Position numbers and translations under genes: made by a program. A model generated the notes under the pieces. The model was not told the origin of the DNA and ran no database searches. It saw nothing but the letters and a program-made list of their open reading frames with translations. This document shows positions 38,844-47,746 of a stretch of 64,000 nucleotides of DNA, piece by piece. Source of the DNA: CAVWCW01 sp963753615 (lineage in GTDB: Bacteria; Pseudomonadota; Gammaproteobacteria; Chromatiales; Chromatiaceae); the NCBI GenBank assembly GCA_963753615.1, contig CAVWCW010000008.1:1-64000 (forward strand), in the 5' to 3' direction. Each line of letters opens with the position of its first letter. Positions within the stretch are counted from its first letter, which is position 1.

Positions 38844-40241
38844 CTATGGGACCCGAATCACCTCGGCCTCCGGATGCTGCTCTAGGTAACGGCGCAGCAG
38901 CCGGTAGCTGTCCAGGTCGAAGCCCAGGGCCCGGGGGGCCGCCAGCAACTCGGCCCATGCCGCTTCGTCGCCGGCGGTTCCGAGGTGACACCACTGATCC
39001 ACCAGATGCAGCTCGCTGAGGCCATTGTGCGGGCAATGTTCCCGGATGCCGATCGGGCCCCCATAGGGCCAGCCTGCCAGGCGCAGGGCTGACAAGGCCT
39101 CGAGCAGGCGCAGCCGATGCATGGCCTCGGCCTCCTCGCCGGCGCAGACGCCGCGGCAGCGCCCGAGCTGGTATCCAAAGCAGCGGCCGCTGCCGCTCTC
39201 CAGCCCGAGGCGCTTAAGGCACAATTGCTGTTCGCCGGCCAGCTTGCGCAGCACCTCCCGGGCCTGGCGGCGCGAGCGGAATACCCCGAAAAGTTCCCCC
39301 AACTCGTGCGGCGCCAAGTCGCCTGCGGGTGCGATGAGCGGCGGGCTCTTGGCCTGTTTCTCCGGGTCCCAGCGGATTGCGCACAGCTCGTTCTGGCGCC
39401 GTAGGCGGCGGTTGAACACCGGCTGATGCTGCTTGATCAGGCGCGCCTCCAGCAGCAGGGCACCTAACTCGCCGGCGGTCTCGCGAAACTGCACCCGCTG
39501 TACCTGCTGGCTGAGCCGGGCATCCGTGCGGGACCTGTGGTCTCCGGAGAAATGCGAAAGCACCCGAGAACGCAGGCTCACGCTCTTGCCCACATAGAGT
39601 AGACCCCCGGTGCGGTCGTAGAACAGGTAGACCCCGGGGGTGTCCGGCAGCGCGTCCAACTCCTGCTCGTCGAGCCCCGTGGGGCGCGAAGGGCGCTTGA
39701 CCAGGCGCGCGATCTCGCCGTTCACCCGCTCGGTCGGGTGCACCTGGTACAGGCGCTGCACCAGAGCCAGCATAGCGCGAGTATCCCCCAGGGCTCGGTG
39801 TCGCTCGTCGCAGGTCAGGCCGTGGCGTTGGATCAGGCGGTCCAGGTTGTGGTGGCGTTGCTCCGGGTTCAGGGTGCGTGACAGCTTTACTGTGCACAGC
39901 ATGCGGGCCCGGTAACCTAGGCCCGCGCGGCGGAACTCGTTGCGCAGAAAGCCATAGTCGAAGCGGGCGTTGTGGGCAACGAGCAGGCGCCCGTCGAGGG
40001 CCTCCAGCAGACCCTCCGCCAGTTCGGCAAAGCGCGGTTGGTAGGCGACCATGGCGTCGCTGATTCCGGTCAGACGCTGGATGCGGCGCGGGATCGGGCA
40101 CTCGGGGTCGATCAGGCTGCTCCATTCGCTGACCGGCTCCCCACCCCGGGTTTCGATCACGGCGATCTCGGTGATGCGGTCGCGCACCGGATCGGTGCCG
40201 GTGGTTTCCAGATCTACGAAGACGGAGGGCTCGAGCAGCAT
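38844..40241 (-). CDS. DnaQ-type 3'-5' exonuclease fused to a Cho/UvrC-like GIY-YIG nuclease
   Basis: 465 aa. The N-terminal ~180 residues are a DEDDh exonuclease (FVDLETTGTD, ITEIAVIETRGGE, LLVAHNARFDYGFL, HRALGDTRAML) like Pol III epsilon. Residues ~200-290 form a GIY-YIG nuclease (LPDTPGVYLFYDRTGG, LLYVGKSVSLRSRVLSHF), followed by a UvrC/Cho-like region with a Cys pattern (RCFGYQLGRCRGVC). Such fusions occur in many proteobacteria and are thought to act in DNA repair by nicking and trimming. The start is ATG 40241. Confidence 0.88.
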   Translation of the reverse strand: MLLEPSVFVDLETTGTDPVRDRITEIAVIETRGGEPVSEWSSLIDPECPIPRRIQRLTGISDAMVAYQPRFAELAEGLLEALDGRLLVAHNARFDYGFLRNEFRRAGLGYRARMLCTVKLSRTLNPEQRHHNLDRLIQRHGLTCDERHRALGDTRAMLALVQRLYQVHPTERVNGEIARLVKRPSRPTGLDEQELDALPDTPGVYLFYDRTGGLLYVGKSVSLRSRVLSHFSGDHRSRTDARLSQQVQRVQFRETAGELGALLLEARLIKQHQPVFNRRLRRQNELCAIRWDPEKQAKSPPLIAPAGDLAPHELGELFGVFRSRRQAREVLRKLAGEQQLCLKRLGLESGSGRCFGYQLGRCRGVCAGEEAEAMHRLRLLEALSALRLAGWPYGGPIGIREHCPHNGLSELHLVDQWCHLGTAGDEAAWAELLAAPRALGFDLDSYRLLRRYLEQHPEAEVIRVP

Positions 40242-40629
40242 GGCTGCAATATAACGCGAACCCCGGTACCTTTATCCAGGCCCAAACTGCGGGCTTTTCG
40301 TCGCCGGGACGACGGCGGAATAATCACGGCGAAGACCATTCCGTTCGTCGCCAGGGGTACATCTCGTCAGAACTTGCGCAGGTTCGGGGTTCAACCTCCA
40401 ACTCCAACCCAATCAACCTCCAACCTAGAGGTCCTGGCCGCTGACGGCCTGGTGAACTAAGCGGGTCGCCTACATTTGATCGTTTCGCGGCGCTGCTCGG
40501 GGTGCGACCGATCGGGTTGCAGCTCAGCCCGGGCGGGCCGTCGAGGTGGGCACTCGCTCAGGGCCGGGTTGAGGCTGCGAGCACTCGCCAACCGCGGTAT
40601 GCCGGGAGTAACGCCTGTCAAAAAATGCT
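40242..40629. other. Gene-free stretch with copy 2 of the 25-base repeat
   Basis: No gene seen. The second copy of the intergenic repeat (TGACGGCCTGGTGAACTAAG then CGGGT) lies at 40442-40466, 23 of 25 bases identical to the copy at 37041. The 100 bases before it are CCAACC-rich. Confidence 0.45.
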
Positions 40630-40650
40630 AATATTGAACTGTTCGATAAA
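40630..40650 (+). promoter_or_regulatory. Imperfect palindrome upstream of the DUF2892 gene
   Basis: AATATTGAAC t GTTCGATAAA: arms pair at 7 of 10 positions within an AT-rich patch 24 bases before the start codon. ArsR-type sulfide or redox regulators bind sites of this kind at some DUF2892/rhodanese genes, but the assignment here is only positional. Confidence 0.25.
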
Positions 40651-40673
40651 TAGTGCAGCCAGGAGCCGCCGCA

Positions 40674-40892
40674 ATGAATTCCCTGTTCAAGAACAACGTG
40701 GGCAAGATCGATCGCATCATCCGCATCGTCCTCGGCGTGGTGCTGGTCGGCAATGTGTTCGTCGGGCTGACCAGTCCTCTGGGATGGATCGGTTTGGTGC
40801 TGATCGTTACCGGCATCGGCGGCATCTGCCCGCTCTACTCTCTGCTCAATATCAATACCAAGAGCCTAGGCGAGAAGGTGGGGCTGAAGTAG
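40674..40892 (+). CDS. DUF2892 inner-membrane protein
   Basis: 72 aa from ATG 40674, nine bases after AGGAG. Two helices: IIRIVLGVVLVGNVFVGL and GWIGLVLIVTGIGGICPLYS, the latter ending in the GICPLY signature of the family, then a short tail. The family includes the membrane half of YgaP and is often found with sulfur-transfer genes. Single gene, closed by a terminator. Confidence 0.85.
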   Translation: MNSLFKNNVGKIDRIIRIVLGVVLVGNVFVGLTSPLGWIGLVLIVTGIGGICPLYSLLNINTKSLGEKVGLK

Positions 40893-40918
40893 GGGTCCCG
40901 ACGACCGGCGCTTGAATC

Positions 40919-40942
40919 AAGCCCCCGCGAGGGGGCTTTTTT
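40919..40942 (+). terminator. Rho-independent terminator after the DUF2892 gene
   Basis: GCCCCC GCGA GGGGGC (40921-40936) followed by TTTTTT (40937-40942). It lies 28 bases after the stop and ten bases before the convergent moeA end, so it may also limit transcripts arriving from the other side. Confidence 0.9.
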
Positions 40943-40952
40943 GTGAAGGCGT

Positions 40953-42206
40953 TCAGACCAGCCCCTCGAACGGTTCCACCTGTACCAGGTCTCCGGGCTG
41001 GATGCCCTCGGACGCCGGGCCCAGCACGATAAAGCAGTTGGCCCGGCTCATGGAGCTGAGAATGCCCGAGCCCTGCTTGCCGGCGAGGCTCACCGCCAGG
41101 CTGCCGTCGACCTGAGGGGCCAGGATGCCGCGCTGGAACTCGCTGCGCCCGGGCCGCTTTTTGAGCGCCGACAGGCAGGGCACCCGGAAGCGCTGGGGAG
41201 GATTCTCCGGCTCGCCGGCGAGCCGTCGCAGGGCCGGTTGTACGAACTGGTAGAAGGTGACCATTACCGCCACCGGGTTGCCCGGCAGGCCGAAGAAGGC
41301 GGCCTCGCCCAAGCGGCCGAAGGCGAGGGGCCGGCCCGGTTTCATCGCGATCTTCCAGAAGCCGATCTCACCGAGTTCTGCCAGAATTGCCTTGACGTAG
41401 TCCGCTTCCCCCACCGAGACCCCGCCGGAGGTGATCACCACATCGGCGATCGCTGCGGCATCCGTGAACGCCTGGCGCAGCGCCTCGCGGCGGTCGGCCA
41501 CCACCCCCAGGTCGAGCAGTTCCACCCCGAGCCGGCTTAGCATGCCGTGCAGGGTGTAGCGGTTGCTGTCGTAAACATCGCCGGGCCCCAGCGGCTGGCC
41601 GATGGAGCGCAGTTCGTCGCCGGTGGAGAAGAAGGCCACCCGCAGCCGGCGCCGCACCCGTACTTCGGAAAGGCCGAGGGAGGCCAGCAGGCCGATGTCG
41701 GCCGGGCGCAGGCGCCGCCCGGCGGGCAGCACCGCCGCGCCGCAGGCAATGTCCTCGCCGGCCCGGCGTACGTTCTCGCCGCTGCGGTGGCCGGGGCCGA
41801 TCCGCACCTGCTCGCCTTCACGCTCGGCGCGCTCCTGCATGATCACGCTGTCCGCGCCCGTCGGCATTACCGCGCCGGTCATGATGCGCAGGCACTGGCC
41901 GCGTTCCAGGGCCCGATCCCAGGGCTGGCCGGCCAGGGCGGTGCCGATCAGTTGCAGGCAGCTCTCCCCGTCGGCGGGCAGGTCGGCGCCGCGCACCGCG
42001 TAGCCGTCCATCGCGGAGTTGTCGTGGCCGGGCACGTCCAGGGGCGAGATCACCGACTCGGCCAGCACCCGGCCCAGGGCCGAGCGCAACGGGATCTGCT
42101 CGATCCCGGCTGGGCTGGGGAGCTCGGCGGCGATGCGCTCGCGGGCCTGCTCTACGCTCAGGTCCCGCGGGTCGCCGACACCGCAGCAGTCCATGGGTTG
42201 GTTCAT
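40953..42206 (-). CDS. moeA: Molybdopterin molybdenumtransferase MoeA
   Basis: 417 aa. Inserts molybdate (or tungstate) into adenylylated molybdopterin. Conserved MoeA boxes: PLDVPGHDNSAMDGYAVRGA, RIMTGAVMPTGADSVIMQE, FFSTGDEL, DVVITSGGVSVGEADYVKAI, KPGRPLAFGRLG and FFGLPGNPVAVMVTF. The start is ATG 42206, overlapping the mobA stop as ATGA, so the pair is coupled. The same frame stays open upstream through mobA/tupC but reads as Pro/Arg-rich noise there, so the longer version is rejected. Confidence 0.94.
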   Translation of the reverse strand: MNQPMDCCGVGDPRDLSVEQARERIAAELPSPAGIEQIPLRSALGRVLAESVISPLDVPGHDNSAMDGYAVRGADLPADGESCLQLIGTALAGQPWDRALERGQCLRIMTGAVMPTGADSVIMQERAEREGEQVRIGPGHRSGENVRRAGEDIACGAAVLPAGRRLRPADIGLLASLGLSEVRVRRRLRVAFFSTGDELRSIGQPLGPGDVYDSNRYTLHGMLSRLGVELLDLGVVADRREALRQAFTDAAAIADVVITSGGVSVGEADYVKAILAELGEIGFWKIAMKPGRPLAFGRLGEAAFFGLPGNPVAVMVTFYQFVQPALRRLAGEPENPPQRFRVPCLSALKKRPGRSEFQRGILAPQVDGSLAVSLAGKQGSGILSSMSRANCFIVLGPASEGIQPGDLVQVEPFEGLV

Positions 42207-43555
42207 CGTTGCCCCCCGGTCAGCTTGCGCTCCAGTTCCTGGCGCTCCTCCTCGGTGTTGATATTGAGAAAGGCGTCCGGATATTCCGAAAAGTCCGCCA
42301 GCGCGGTCGAGCGCTGGGCGTACCAGGTGTCGATCTTGCGGCCGCCGTCCTGCAGATACTGCCGCAGGTTCGGCAGTAATTCCCGCTTCAGCAGGGAGAA
42401 CACCGGCTGCATGCGCGAGCCGTCGTGGGCCACCGCGATCTCGGCGCCGGTGGCCTGCAGGGCCAGATACAGCCGTTCGGCCAGCGCCTCGGGCACCAGG
42501 GGCGAGTCGCAGGGGACCGCCAGCAGGTAGTCGGTTTCGCTTGCGGCCAGGCCGCTGGCCATGCCCACCAAGGGGCCCAGGTAGCCGCCGGAGAGGTCCT
42601 CGATCACCGGGCAGCCGAACCCTTCGTAGCGCTCTCGGTTGCGGTTGGCATTGATCAGGATGCGTCCGACCTGGGGCTGCAGGGCGTCGCGCACATACTC
42701 GATCAACGGCCGGCCACCAACCTCCAGCAGCCCCTTGTCCTGGCCGCCCATGCGCCGGCCCTTGCCGCCGGCCATGATTACCGCGGTAATGGCCTCGCGC
42801 GGCACCACGGCGGCCTCGGGGTTGGGGTTGACGGGTCGCTGGCGCTCGCTCATGGGGAACTCCTGGCCGACGGGGCGCTGGTAGAGAAAGGGTTCGACGA
42901 TTGTATAGCGGGCCGGGCCGGTCTTGCACAGGTGGCGGTGCAGGTTCCCCAGCAGCTGGCCGACATAGGGCTCGTGGCCGGTAACGATGGAGGCAATGCC
43001 CTCGTCCTTGAGTCTGCGGATCAGGCCCAGGGTCTGGTGGCGGGACTCCAGGTCCATATTCGCCAGGGGCTCGTCCAGCAGCAGCAATCGGGGCGAGAGC
43101 ACCCGCGCCCGGGTCAGGGCCACCCGTTGCTTCTCGCCCCCCGACAGCTGGCGTGCATTGCGCTCGGCCAGGTGACTCAGGCCGGCCCAGTCCAGGGCAT
43201 GGTCGACCCGACGTTGGAGCTCGGGTTTGCGGATCCGGGCTTGGCGCAGGCCGAAGGCGACGTTCTCCCACACGCTGCGGTCGAACATATAGGGGTGCTG
43301 GTGCAGATAGATACACTCCCGGCGCAGCAGTTCGCGGGCAGCCTTCCAGCCCTGGCGACGGCCGGCGAATTCCACTTCGCCCTGGTCCGGTTCTAGCAGC
43401 CCGGCGACGATGCGCAACAGGGTGGTCTTGCCCGCTCCGTTGCGGCCGCTCAGCACCATGCAACTGCGTTCGGGTACCTCGAACTCCGGCAGATCCAGCA
43501 GACGCTGGCCGTTGATCGACATGCGCAGCTTGCGCAGCACCAGCAGCGCGCTCAC
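42203..43555 (-). CDS. Fused tungstate/molybdate ABC ATPase (TupC-like) and MobA guanylyltransferase
   Basis: 450 codons without a stop. Residues ~1-234 are an ABC ATPase: LSGRNGAGKTTLLRIVAGL, Q-loop YLHQHPYMFD, LSGGEKQRVALTRARVLSPR, LLLLDEPLANMD, TGHEP. From Met235 (ATG 42853) a complete MobA follows: AVIMAGGKGRRMGGQDKGLL, YLLAVPCDSPLVPEAL, LNINTEEE. MobA attaches GMP to Mo-molybdopterin. CAGGAG lies a normal distance before ATG 42853, so MobA may also be made separately. Start GTG 43555 overlaps tupB (GTGA) and the end overlaps moeA (ATGA). I am sure of both halves; whether the cell makes one protein or the stop was lost to an error is open. Confidence 0.85.
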   Translation of the reverse strand: MSALLVLRKLRMSINGQRLLDLPEFEVPERSCMVLSGRNGAGKTTLLRIVAGLLEPDQGEVEFAGRRQGWKAARELLRRECIYLHQHPYMFDRSVWENVAFGLRQARIRKPELQRRVDHALDWAGLSHLAERNARQLSGGEKQRVALTRARVLSPRLLLLDEPLANMDLESRHQTLGLIRRLKDEGIASIVTGHEPYVGQLLGNLHRHLCKTGPARYTIVEPFLYQRPVGQEFPMSERQRPVNPNPEAAVVPREAITAVIMAGGKGRRMGGQDKGLLEVGGRPLIEYVRDALQPQVGRILINANRNRERYEGFGCPVIEDLSGGYLGPLVGMASGLAASETDYLLAVPCDSPLVPEALAERLYLALQATGAEIAVAHDGSRMQPVFSLLKRELLPNLRQYLQDGGRKIDTWYAQRSTALADFSEYPDAFLNINTEEERQELERKLTGGQR

Positions 43556-44253
43556 GGTGCCAGGTTGCCTTTGCCCTGGATAAATGCCAAAGCGAAGTTC
43601 AGCCCCAGGGCCAGAAACAGCAGAACGAAGCCCAGGGCGATGCCCTGGGCGAACTCGCCCTTGCTGGTCTCCAGCGCGATGGCGGTGGGGATATTGCGGC
43701 TGTAGTTGAGGATGTTGCCGCCCACCATCATCGAACTGCCCACCTCGGCAATGATGCGGCCGAAGGCGGCGAGCACCGCCGCCATCAGCCCGAAGCGCAC
43801 CTCGTACATCAGGGTCAGCATGGCCCGCCAGGGTGGCGCTCCCAGGGTCAGGGCGGTCTCCCAGGCCCGGCGGTCGGCGGCCTGGATGGCTGAATGCCCC
43901 ATGGCCACCAAGATCGGCAGGGCGAGCACGAATTGGCCGATCACCATGGCGTCCTGGGTGAACAGCAGCCGCAGGTCCCCCAGCGGGCCGCTGCGCGACA
44001 GCAGCATGTAGACGGTGAGCCCCACCACCACCGCCGGCAGCGCCAGCAGGGTGTTGAAGGCGGAGATCAGTAGACGCCGCCCCGGGAACTCCAGGTGCGC
44101 CAGCAAAAAGGCGATCACCAGCGCCGCCGGGGTGGCAAAGGCGATGGCCCTAACCGACACGCTGAACGAGATGCCGATAATGGTCCACAGGGCCGGATCG
44201 CCGGATACCAGCAGGCCCAGGGCCTCCAGATTGGCTTGGGTGAGGCTTTGCAT
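43552..44253 (-). CDS. tupB: Tungstate/molybdate ABC transporter permease TupB
   Basis: 233 aa inner-membrane permease with about five or six helices and the BPD loop EVGSSMMVGGNILNYSRNIP typical of TupB/WtpB. Other segments: LEALGLLVSGDPALWTIIGI, LALPAVVVGLTVYMLLSRSG and IGQFVLALPILVAMGHSAIQ. Length matches TupB (~230). The start is ATG 44253. A 161-base gap separates it from tupA, and it overlaps tupC by four bases. Confidence 0.88.
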   Translation of the reverse strand: MQSLTQANLEALGLLVSGDPALWTIIGISFSVSVRAIAFATPAALVIAFLLAHLEFPGRRLLISAFNTLLALPAVVVGLTVYMLLSRSGPLGDLRLLFTQDAMVIGQFVLALPILVAMGHSAIQAADRRAWETALTLGAPPWRAMLTLMYEVRFGLMAAVLAAFGRIIAEVGSSMMVGGNILNYSRNIPTAIALETSKGEFAQGIALGFVLLFLALGLNFALAFIQGKGNLAP

Positions 44254-44414
44254 GAAACTCGTTCAGGTGTGGTTCCGGCACAATTGCGCAGGTTGAGGTG
44301 GGTTTGCGAATCCCGACAATCCGCGGGTCGTTTGCCGCGATCTGTCGGGGTTCGTTCCGCACCCCGGCCTACGCCGGGGAATGGCACAGTCCAGCTCTGT
44401 GCCGGCTAGGCAAA

Positions 44415-45227
44415 TCAGGCGTCGGGAATGAACAGCGGCTCGCCCTCGATACGGAAATCGCCGATGATCTCTTGTCCCGCCGGCGAGGTAATCCAGTCCA
44501 TAAGCGCCTTGGCGCCCTGGTGGTTGAGGTCCGGGAAGCGCTCCGGATTGACCGCGATCACGCCGTAGGGGTTGAACAGCCCGGGGTCGCCTTCCACCAG
44601 CACCTGCAGCGGGCTCTTGGCCTTCATCGCCAGCCAGGTGCCGCGGTCGGTGAGGGTATAGGCGTCGAGCTCGGCGGAGATCTGCAGCACTTTGCCCATG
44701 CCCTGACCCGCCTCCCGGTACCACTGCCCCTCGGGTGCGGTACCGCTCGCTTCCCAGAGGGCCTTCTCTTTCTTGTGGGTCCCAGAGTCGTCGCCGCGGG
44801 AGACGAAGATCTGTTTCGCAGCGGCGATCCGGGCCAGGGCCGCGCCGGCATCGTTCATGCCTTTGAGCCCGGCCGGGTCGGCGGGCGGGCCGACGATCAC
44901 GAAATCGTTGTGCATCACGTCTCGGCGATCGACCCCGAAGCCGTCCGCAACCAGCTTGTCCTCGGCAGCCCGGGCATGCACCAGCACCAGGTCCACATCG
45001 CCCTCCCGGGCCAGACGCAGGGCCTTGCCGGTGCCCACCGCGATCACATGCACCTGGTAGCCGCTCTGCTGCTCGAACGGCGGCAACAGCACCGCCAGCA
45101 GGCCCGAGTTGTCGGTGCTGGTGGTGGTGGCCAGGCGGACGATCGAATCGGTTGCCGCCGCAGGCAGTGCCGAGGCCAGGGTCAGCAGCAACAGGGCAAG
45201 GCGGGTACGGATACTGCGCAGATGCAT
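44415..45227 (-). CDS. tupA: Tungstate/molybdate periplasmic binding protein TupA
   Basis: 270 aa from ATG 45227. Sec signal peptide (LALLLLTLASALPAAA). The oxyanion site carries the TupA hallmark LATTTSTDNSGLL instead of the ModA pattern. Further family segments: VGTGKALRLAREGDVDLVLV, VMHNDFVIVGPPADPAGLKG, FVSRGDDSGTHKKE and YTLTDRGTWLAM. TupA binds tungstate very tightly and molybdate less well. An upstream in-frame extension to 45335 is basic and precedes the signal peptide, so it is rejected. Confidence 0.92.
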   Translation of the reverse strand: MHLRSIRTRLALLLLTLASALPAAATDSIVRLATTTSTDNSGLLAVLLPPFEQQSGYQVHVIAVGTGKALRLAREGDVDLVLVHARAAEDKLVADGFGVDRRDVMHNDFVIVGPPADPAGLKGMNDAGAALARIAAAKQIFVSRGDDSGTHKKEKALWEASGTAPEGQWYREAGQGMGKVLQISAELDAYTLTDRGTWLAMKAKSPLQVLVEGDPGLFNPYGVIAVNPERFPDLNHQGAKALMDWITSPAGQEIIGDFRIEGEPLFIPDA

Positions 45228-45648
45228 TAGGTTTGTCCTTTTGGTGGTTAGGGTCTTAACGCCCGGGAGCCGGCGCTCCGCCGGCGTTCTGGACCGGGGC
45301 AGAATATAGCACGCTCGAACTGGGATACCGAACACCCGCAGCGGGTTCCGCTATCATTGGGCACTCCCGCAAACCCGGGAGGGTGGATTTGGTTCAGGCA
45401 TTCAAATAGCGGTTGTTTCTGCTGCTGTAGGTGGCGCTCCCTTCCGCCTGGCGAGCCCTGCACCCGCCTCCCGAGCTGCAGCGGGGCGCGCGCCTGTGCA
45501 TCGCCTGCCCTTGGCCTACCTGCCCGCCCAGGGGCTGTGGCGGTGCGGCTGAACGGCGAGCGCAGCGCAGGTCGACTGCCAGGCGGGCCAATGAACCGAG
45601 CTGGGGCGCCAAGTGGTATATTGCCCTCCCGATGAACGGAGCCCGACA
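45228..45648. other. Gene-free divergent region with a GC hairpin in the tupA leader
   Basis: No gene seen. A strong inverted repeat CCGGCG ctc CGCCGG (about 45270-45284) lies in the presumed tupA leader. I do not see a recognisable molybdenum/tungsten cofactor riboswitch core, but the leader is long enough for one. The helicase promoter should be near 45600. Confidence 0.35.
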
Positions 45649-46953
45649 ATGAATGATGCCTTTATCGACCTGCTGCTCCCCGATCCACTGCTGCGCGCCC
45701 TCGATAAGTTGGGCTTTTCCCAGCCCACCCCGGTGCAGCAGCAGGTGATCCCGCCTGCCCTGGAGGGTCGGGACCTGCTGGTTTCGGCCGCCACCGGCTC
45801 CGGCAAAACGGCCGCCTTTCTGTTGCCGATGCTCCAGCGCTTCCTCGACCAGCCGCAGCCCCAGAGCGGAACCCGCGCCCTGGTGCTGGTGCCGACCCGG
45901 GAACTGGCCCGTCAGGTGCTGCACCAGTTCATGCAACTGGCGAGCTACACCCGGGCCTTCGCGGGGGTGATCACCGGCGGCGCGCCGATGCGCCATCAGA
46001 TCGCTGATCTGCGCAGAAATCCGGAGCTGCTGATCGCCACCCCGGGTCGCCTGTTGGAGCACCTGGAGCGGGGCTCCGCGGATCTCGGAGACTTGGAACT
46101 GCTGGTGCTCGACGAGGCCGATCGCATGCTCGATATGGGCTTTGCGGTGGACGTGCTGACTATCATCGGCAGCTGCAACCTGGAGCGCCAGTCGCTGTTG
46201 TTCTCGGCGACTCTGAATCACAAGGGGCTCAAGCCGATCACCGATCACCTGCTGCGCGATCCCCTGGTGGTGACCACCAACCCGGTGCGCGAGCAACACC
46301 CGGACATCCGCCACCAGTTGCTGCTCGCCGACGACCCCGGGCACAAACAACGGCTGCTGCTCTGGTTGCTGGAACACGAGGCCTTCGACAAGGCCCTGGT
46401 GTTCGTCAATTCCCGGGAGCAGGCGGGCGCGCTTGGGGCCTGGCTGGCCGCCCAGGGGCAGCGTGCCGGGGCGCTGCACGGCGAGCTGGATCAGCGCGAA
46501 CGAAATCGGATAATGGGCCTGCTGCGCAGCGGCCAGATTAGGGTGCTGGTGGGCACCGACCTAGCCGCCCGCGGGCTGGACTTGGAGGGGCTCGACCTGG
46601 TGGTGAATTTCGAGCTGGCCCGAAGTGGCGACGACTACCTGCACCGCACGGGGCGCACCGGACGGGCCGGCCAGCAGGGACTGGCGATCTCGCTGGTCTC
46701 AGCCCCGGAATGGAACCGTGCCGGCAGCATCGAACGTTACCTGCGGCTGGCGTTCGAGCGCCGCTCGGTCCCCGGCCTGGAATCGAAATTCCAGGGCCCT
46801 AGGCGCCAGAAGGCTTCCGGTCAGGCGGCGGGCAAAAAGCCCTCGCAGCGGCCAGCGGCGAAAAAGGCCAAGGCCCCGCCCAAGCAGCGCGAGCGCGACC
46901 GCAAGGACAAGGGCAAGCCGCGGCGCCTGAAGCGTCGGGACGACGAGGGTTGA
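45649..46953 (+). CDS. DEAD-box ATP-dependent RNA helicase, SrmB/RhlE-like
   Basis: 434 aa. All DEAD-box motifs in order: Q motif (GFSQPTPVQQQVIPP), I AATGSGKTAAFLLP, Ia VPTRELARQV, Ib TPGRLLEHL, II VLDEADRMLDMGF, III FSATL, IV ALVFVNSREQAG, V VGTDLAARGLDL and VI YLHRTGRTGRAG. A basic tail of about 60 residues (KKPSQRPAAKKAKAPPK) should bind RNA. Likely role in ribosome assembly or mRNA turnover. The start is ATG 45649; the in-frame GTG at 45613 adds no conserved sequence. Confidence 0.92.
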   Translation: MNDAFIDLLLPDPLLRALDKLGFSQPTPVQQQVIPPALEGRDLLVSAATGSGKTAAFLLPMLQRFLDQPQPQSGTRALVLVPTRELARQVLHQFMQLASYTRAFAGVITGGAPMRHQIADLRRNPELLIATPGRLLEHLERGSADLGDLELLVLDEADRMLDMGFAVDVLTIIGSCNLERQSLLFSATLNHKGLKPITDHLLRDPLVVTTNPVREQHPDIRHQLLLADDPGHKQRLLLWLLEHEAFDKALVFVNSREQAGALGAWLAAQGQRAGALHGELDQRERNRIMGLLRSGQIRVLVGTDLAARGLDLEGLDLVVNFELARSGDDYLHRTGRTGRAGQQGLAISLVSAPEWNRAGSIERYLRLAFERRSVPGLESKFQGPRRQKASGQAAGKKPSQRPAAKKAKAPPKQRERDRKDKGKPRRLKRRDDEG

Positions 46954-47340
46954 TCCCGAGTACTCAAACCGCTTTGGGCGAGCGGGAGTTCCTCGGCGCG
47001 GCCGAGCGGCGGCGCCGCGACCTGCCGGCGAGCTTTAGCGGCAAGTTCGAAAACAACGAGATCAGCGGTATCCGGCGTTCAACCCGCCCGGCAGCAAGGT
47101 TCCGGACAGTAGTGCGGTTTCTGCTCTGCGGCTCAGCCTGCGCAGGGGGCAGGGTCAGCCCCTCGATCGGGTCGCCGCCGACGGCTTCGAAGTCGAGCGC
47201 TAGGTAGGCGCCGTTGCCGCTCGCGTCCAGCGCTCGATGATAGCTGCTGCCTTCCCGGCACATGCCGCCGAACGCGCGCCCCCCAAGGCTCGCTTCGATG
47301 CCGTTTTTGCCAATTCAGCATGGCCGTAAACCACCCTCTC
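46954..47340. other. No convincing gene; possible short coding remnant on the minus strand
   Basis: A minus-strand frame at about 47160-47300 reads ASLGGRAFGGMCREGSSYHR, then NGAYLALDFEAVGGDPIEGL, which looks like a protein fragment but turns into Arg/Ser noise after ~60 codons. It may be a decayed gene or a frame-shifted one. Confidence 0.25.
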
Positions 47341-47559
47341 TCACTCGGCAAAGCAAACCAGGCCTGACCGGGGGAAGTGGTTTTCGCCAGAGCGCAGAAC
47401 GTCCAGTTTCAGGGTTGCCGATTCGGGTTCGCCCAGAGAGTTGCTTCGTGCCTGCCGGCAAAACTCCCCCAGGTAGAACGGTGTTTCGTTGGCATAGTTA
47501 GATCGGGCGTTGAATGCAACGGCGGCCATCGCCGCCAGTACCAGAATCTGTTTGCGCAT
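47341..47559 (-). CDS. Small exported hypothetical protein
   Basis: 72 aa. Short signal peptide (MRKQILVLAAMAAVAFNARS), then YANETPFYLGEFCRQARSNS and LDVLRSGENHFPRSGLVCFA. Two Cys in the mature part could form a disulfide. No family recognised and the upstream ribosome site is weak. It stands alone, so it may be real but minor. Confidence 0.4.
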   Translation of the reverse strand: MRKQILVLAAMAAVAFNARSNYANETPFYLGEFCRQARSNSLGEPESATLKLDVLRSGENHFPRSGLVCFAE

Positions 47560-47678
47560 GATCCAATCCGTCCAATTGCCATGGGTTATTCCAATCGCAA
47601 TCGCATGCTATATATGACCTTGGGGTTGGGTCATTGACGGGCTTCGACCGCGGCACGCGCAGGAGCAGCCGGCCGGAC

Positions 47679-47703
47679 AAAAAACCCGCCGGCGAGGGCG
47701 GGT
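47679..47703 (-). terminator. Rho-independent terminator after the 142-aa exported protein
   Basis: On the minus strand ACCCGCC pairs with GGCGGGT across a 6-base loop (47684-47703), followed by TTTTTT (47679-47684). It lies about 45 bases after the stop of the upstream minus-strand gene. Confidence 0.85.
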
Positions 47704-47746
47704 CTCTCCGAGGGGCTAGGGCGGGAATCAGCTGTCGTCTCAATCT

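Noticed and set aside
40953..43463. An 836-codon frame extending moeA upstream
   Set aside because: Upstream of ATG 42206 it reads as Pro/Arg/Gly-rich noise antisynchronous to the real tupC-mobA frame.
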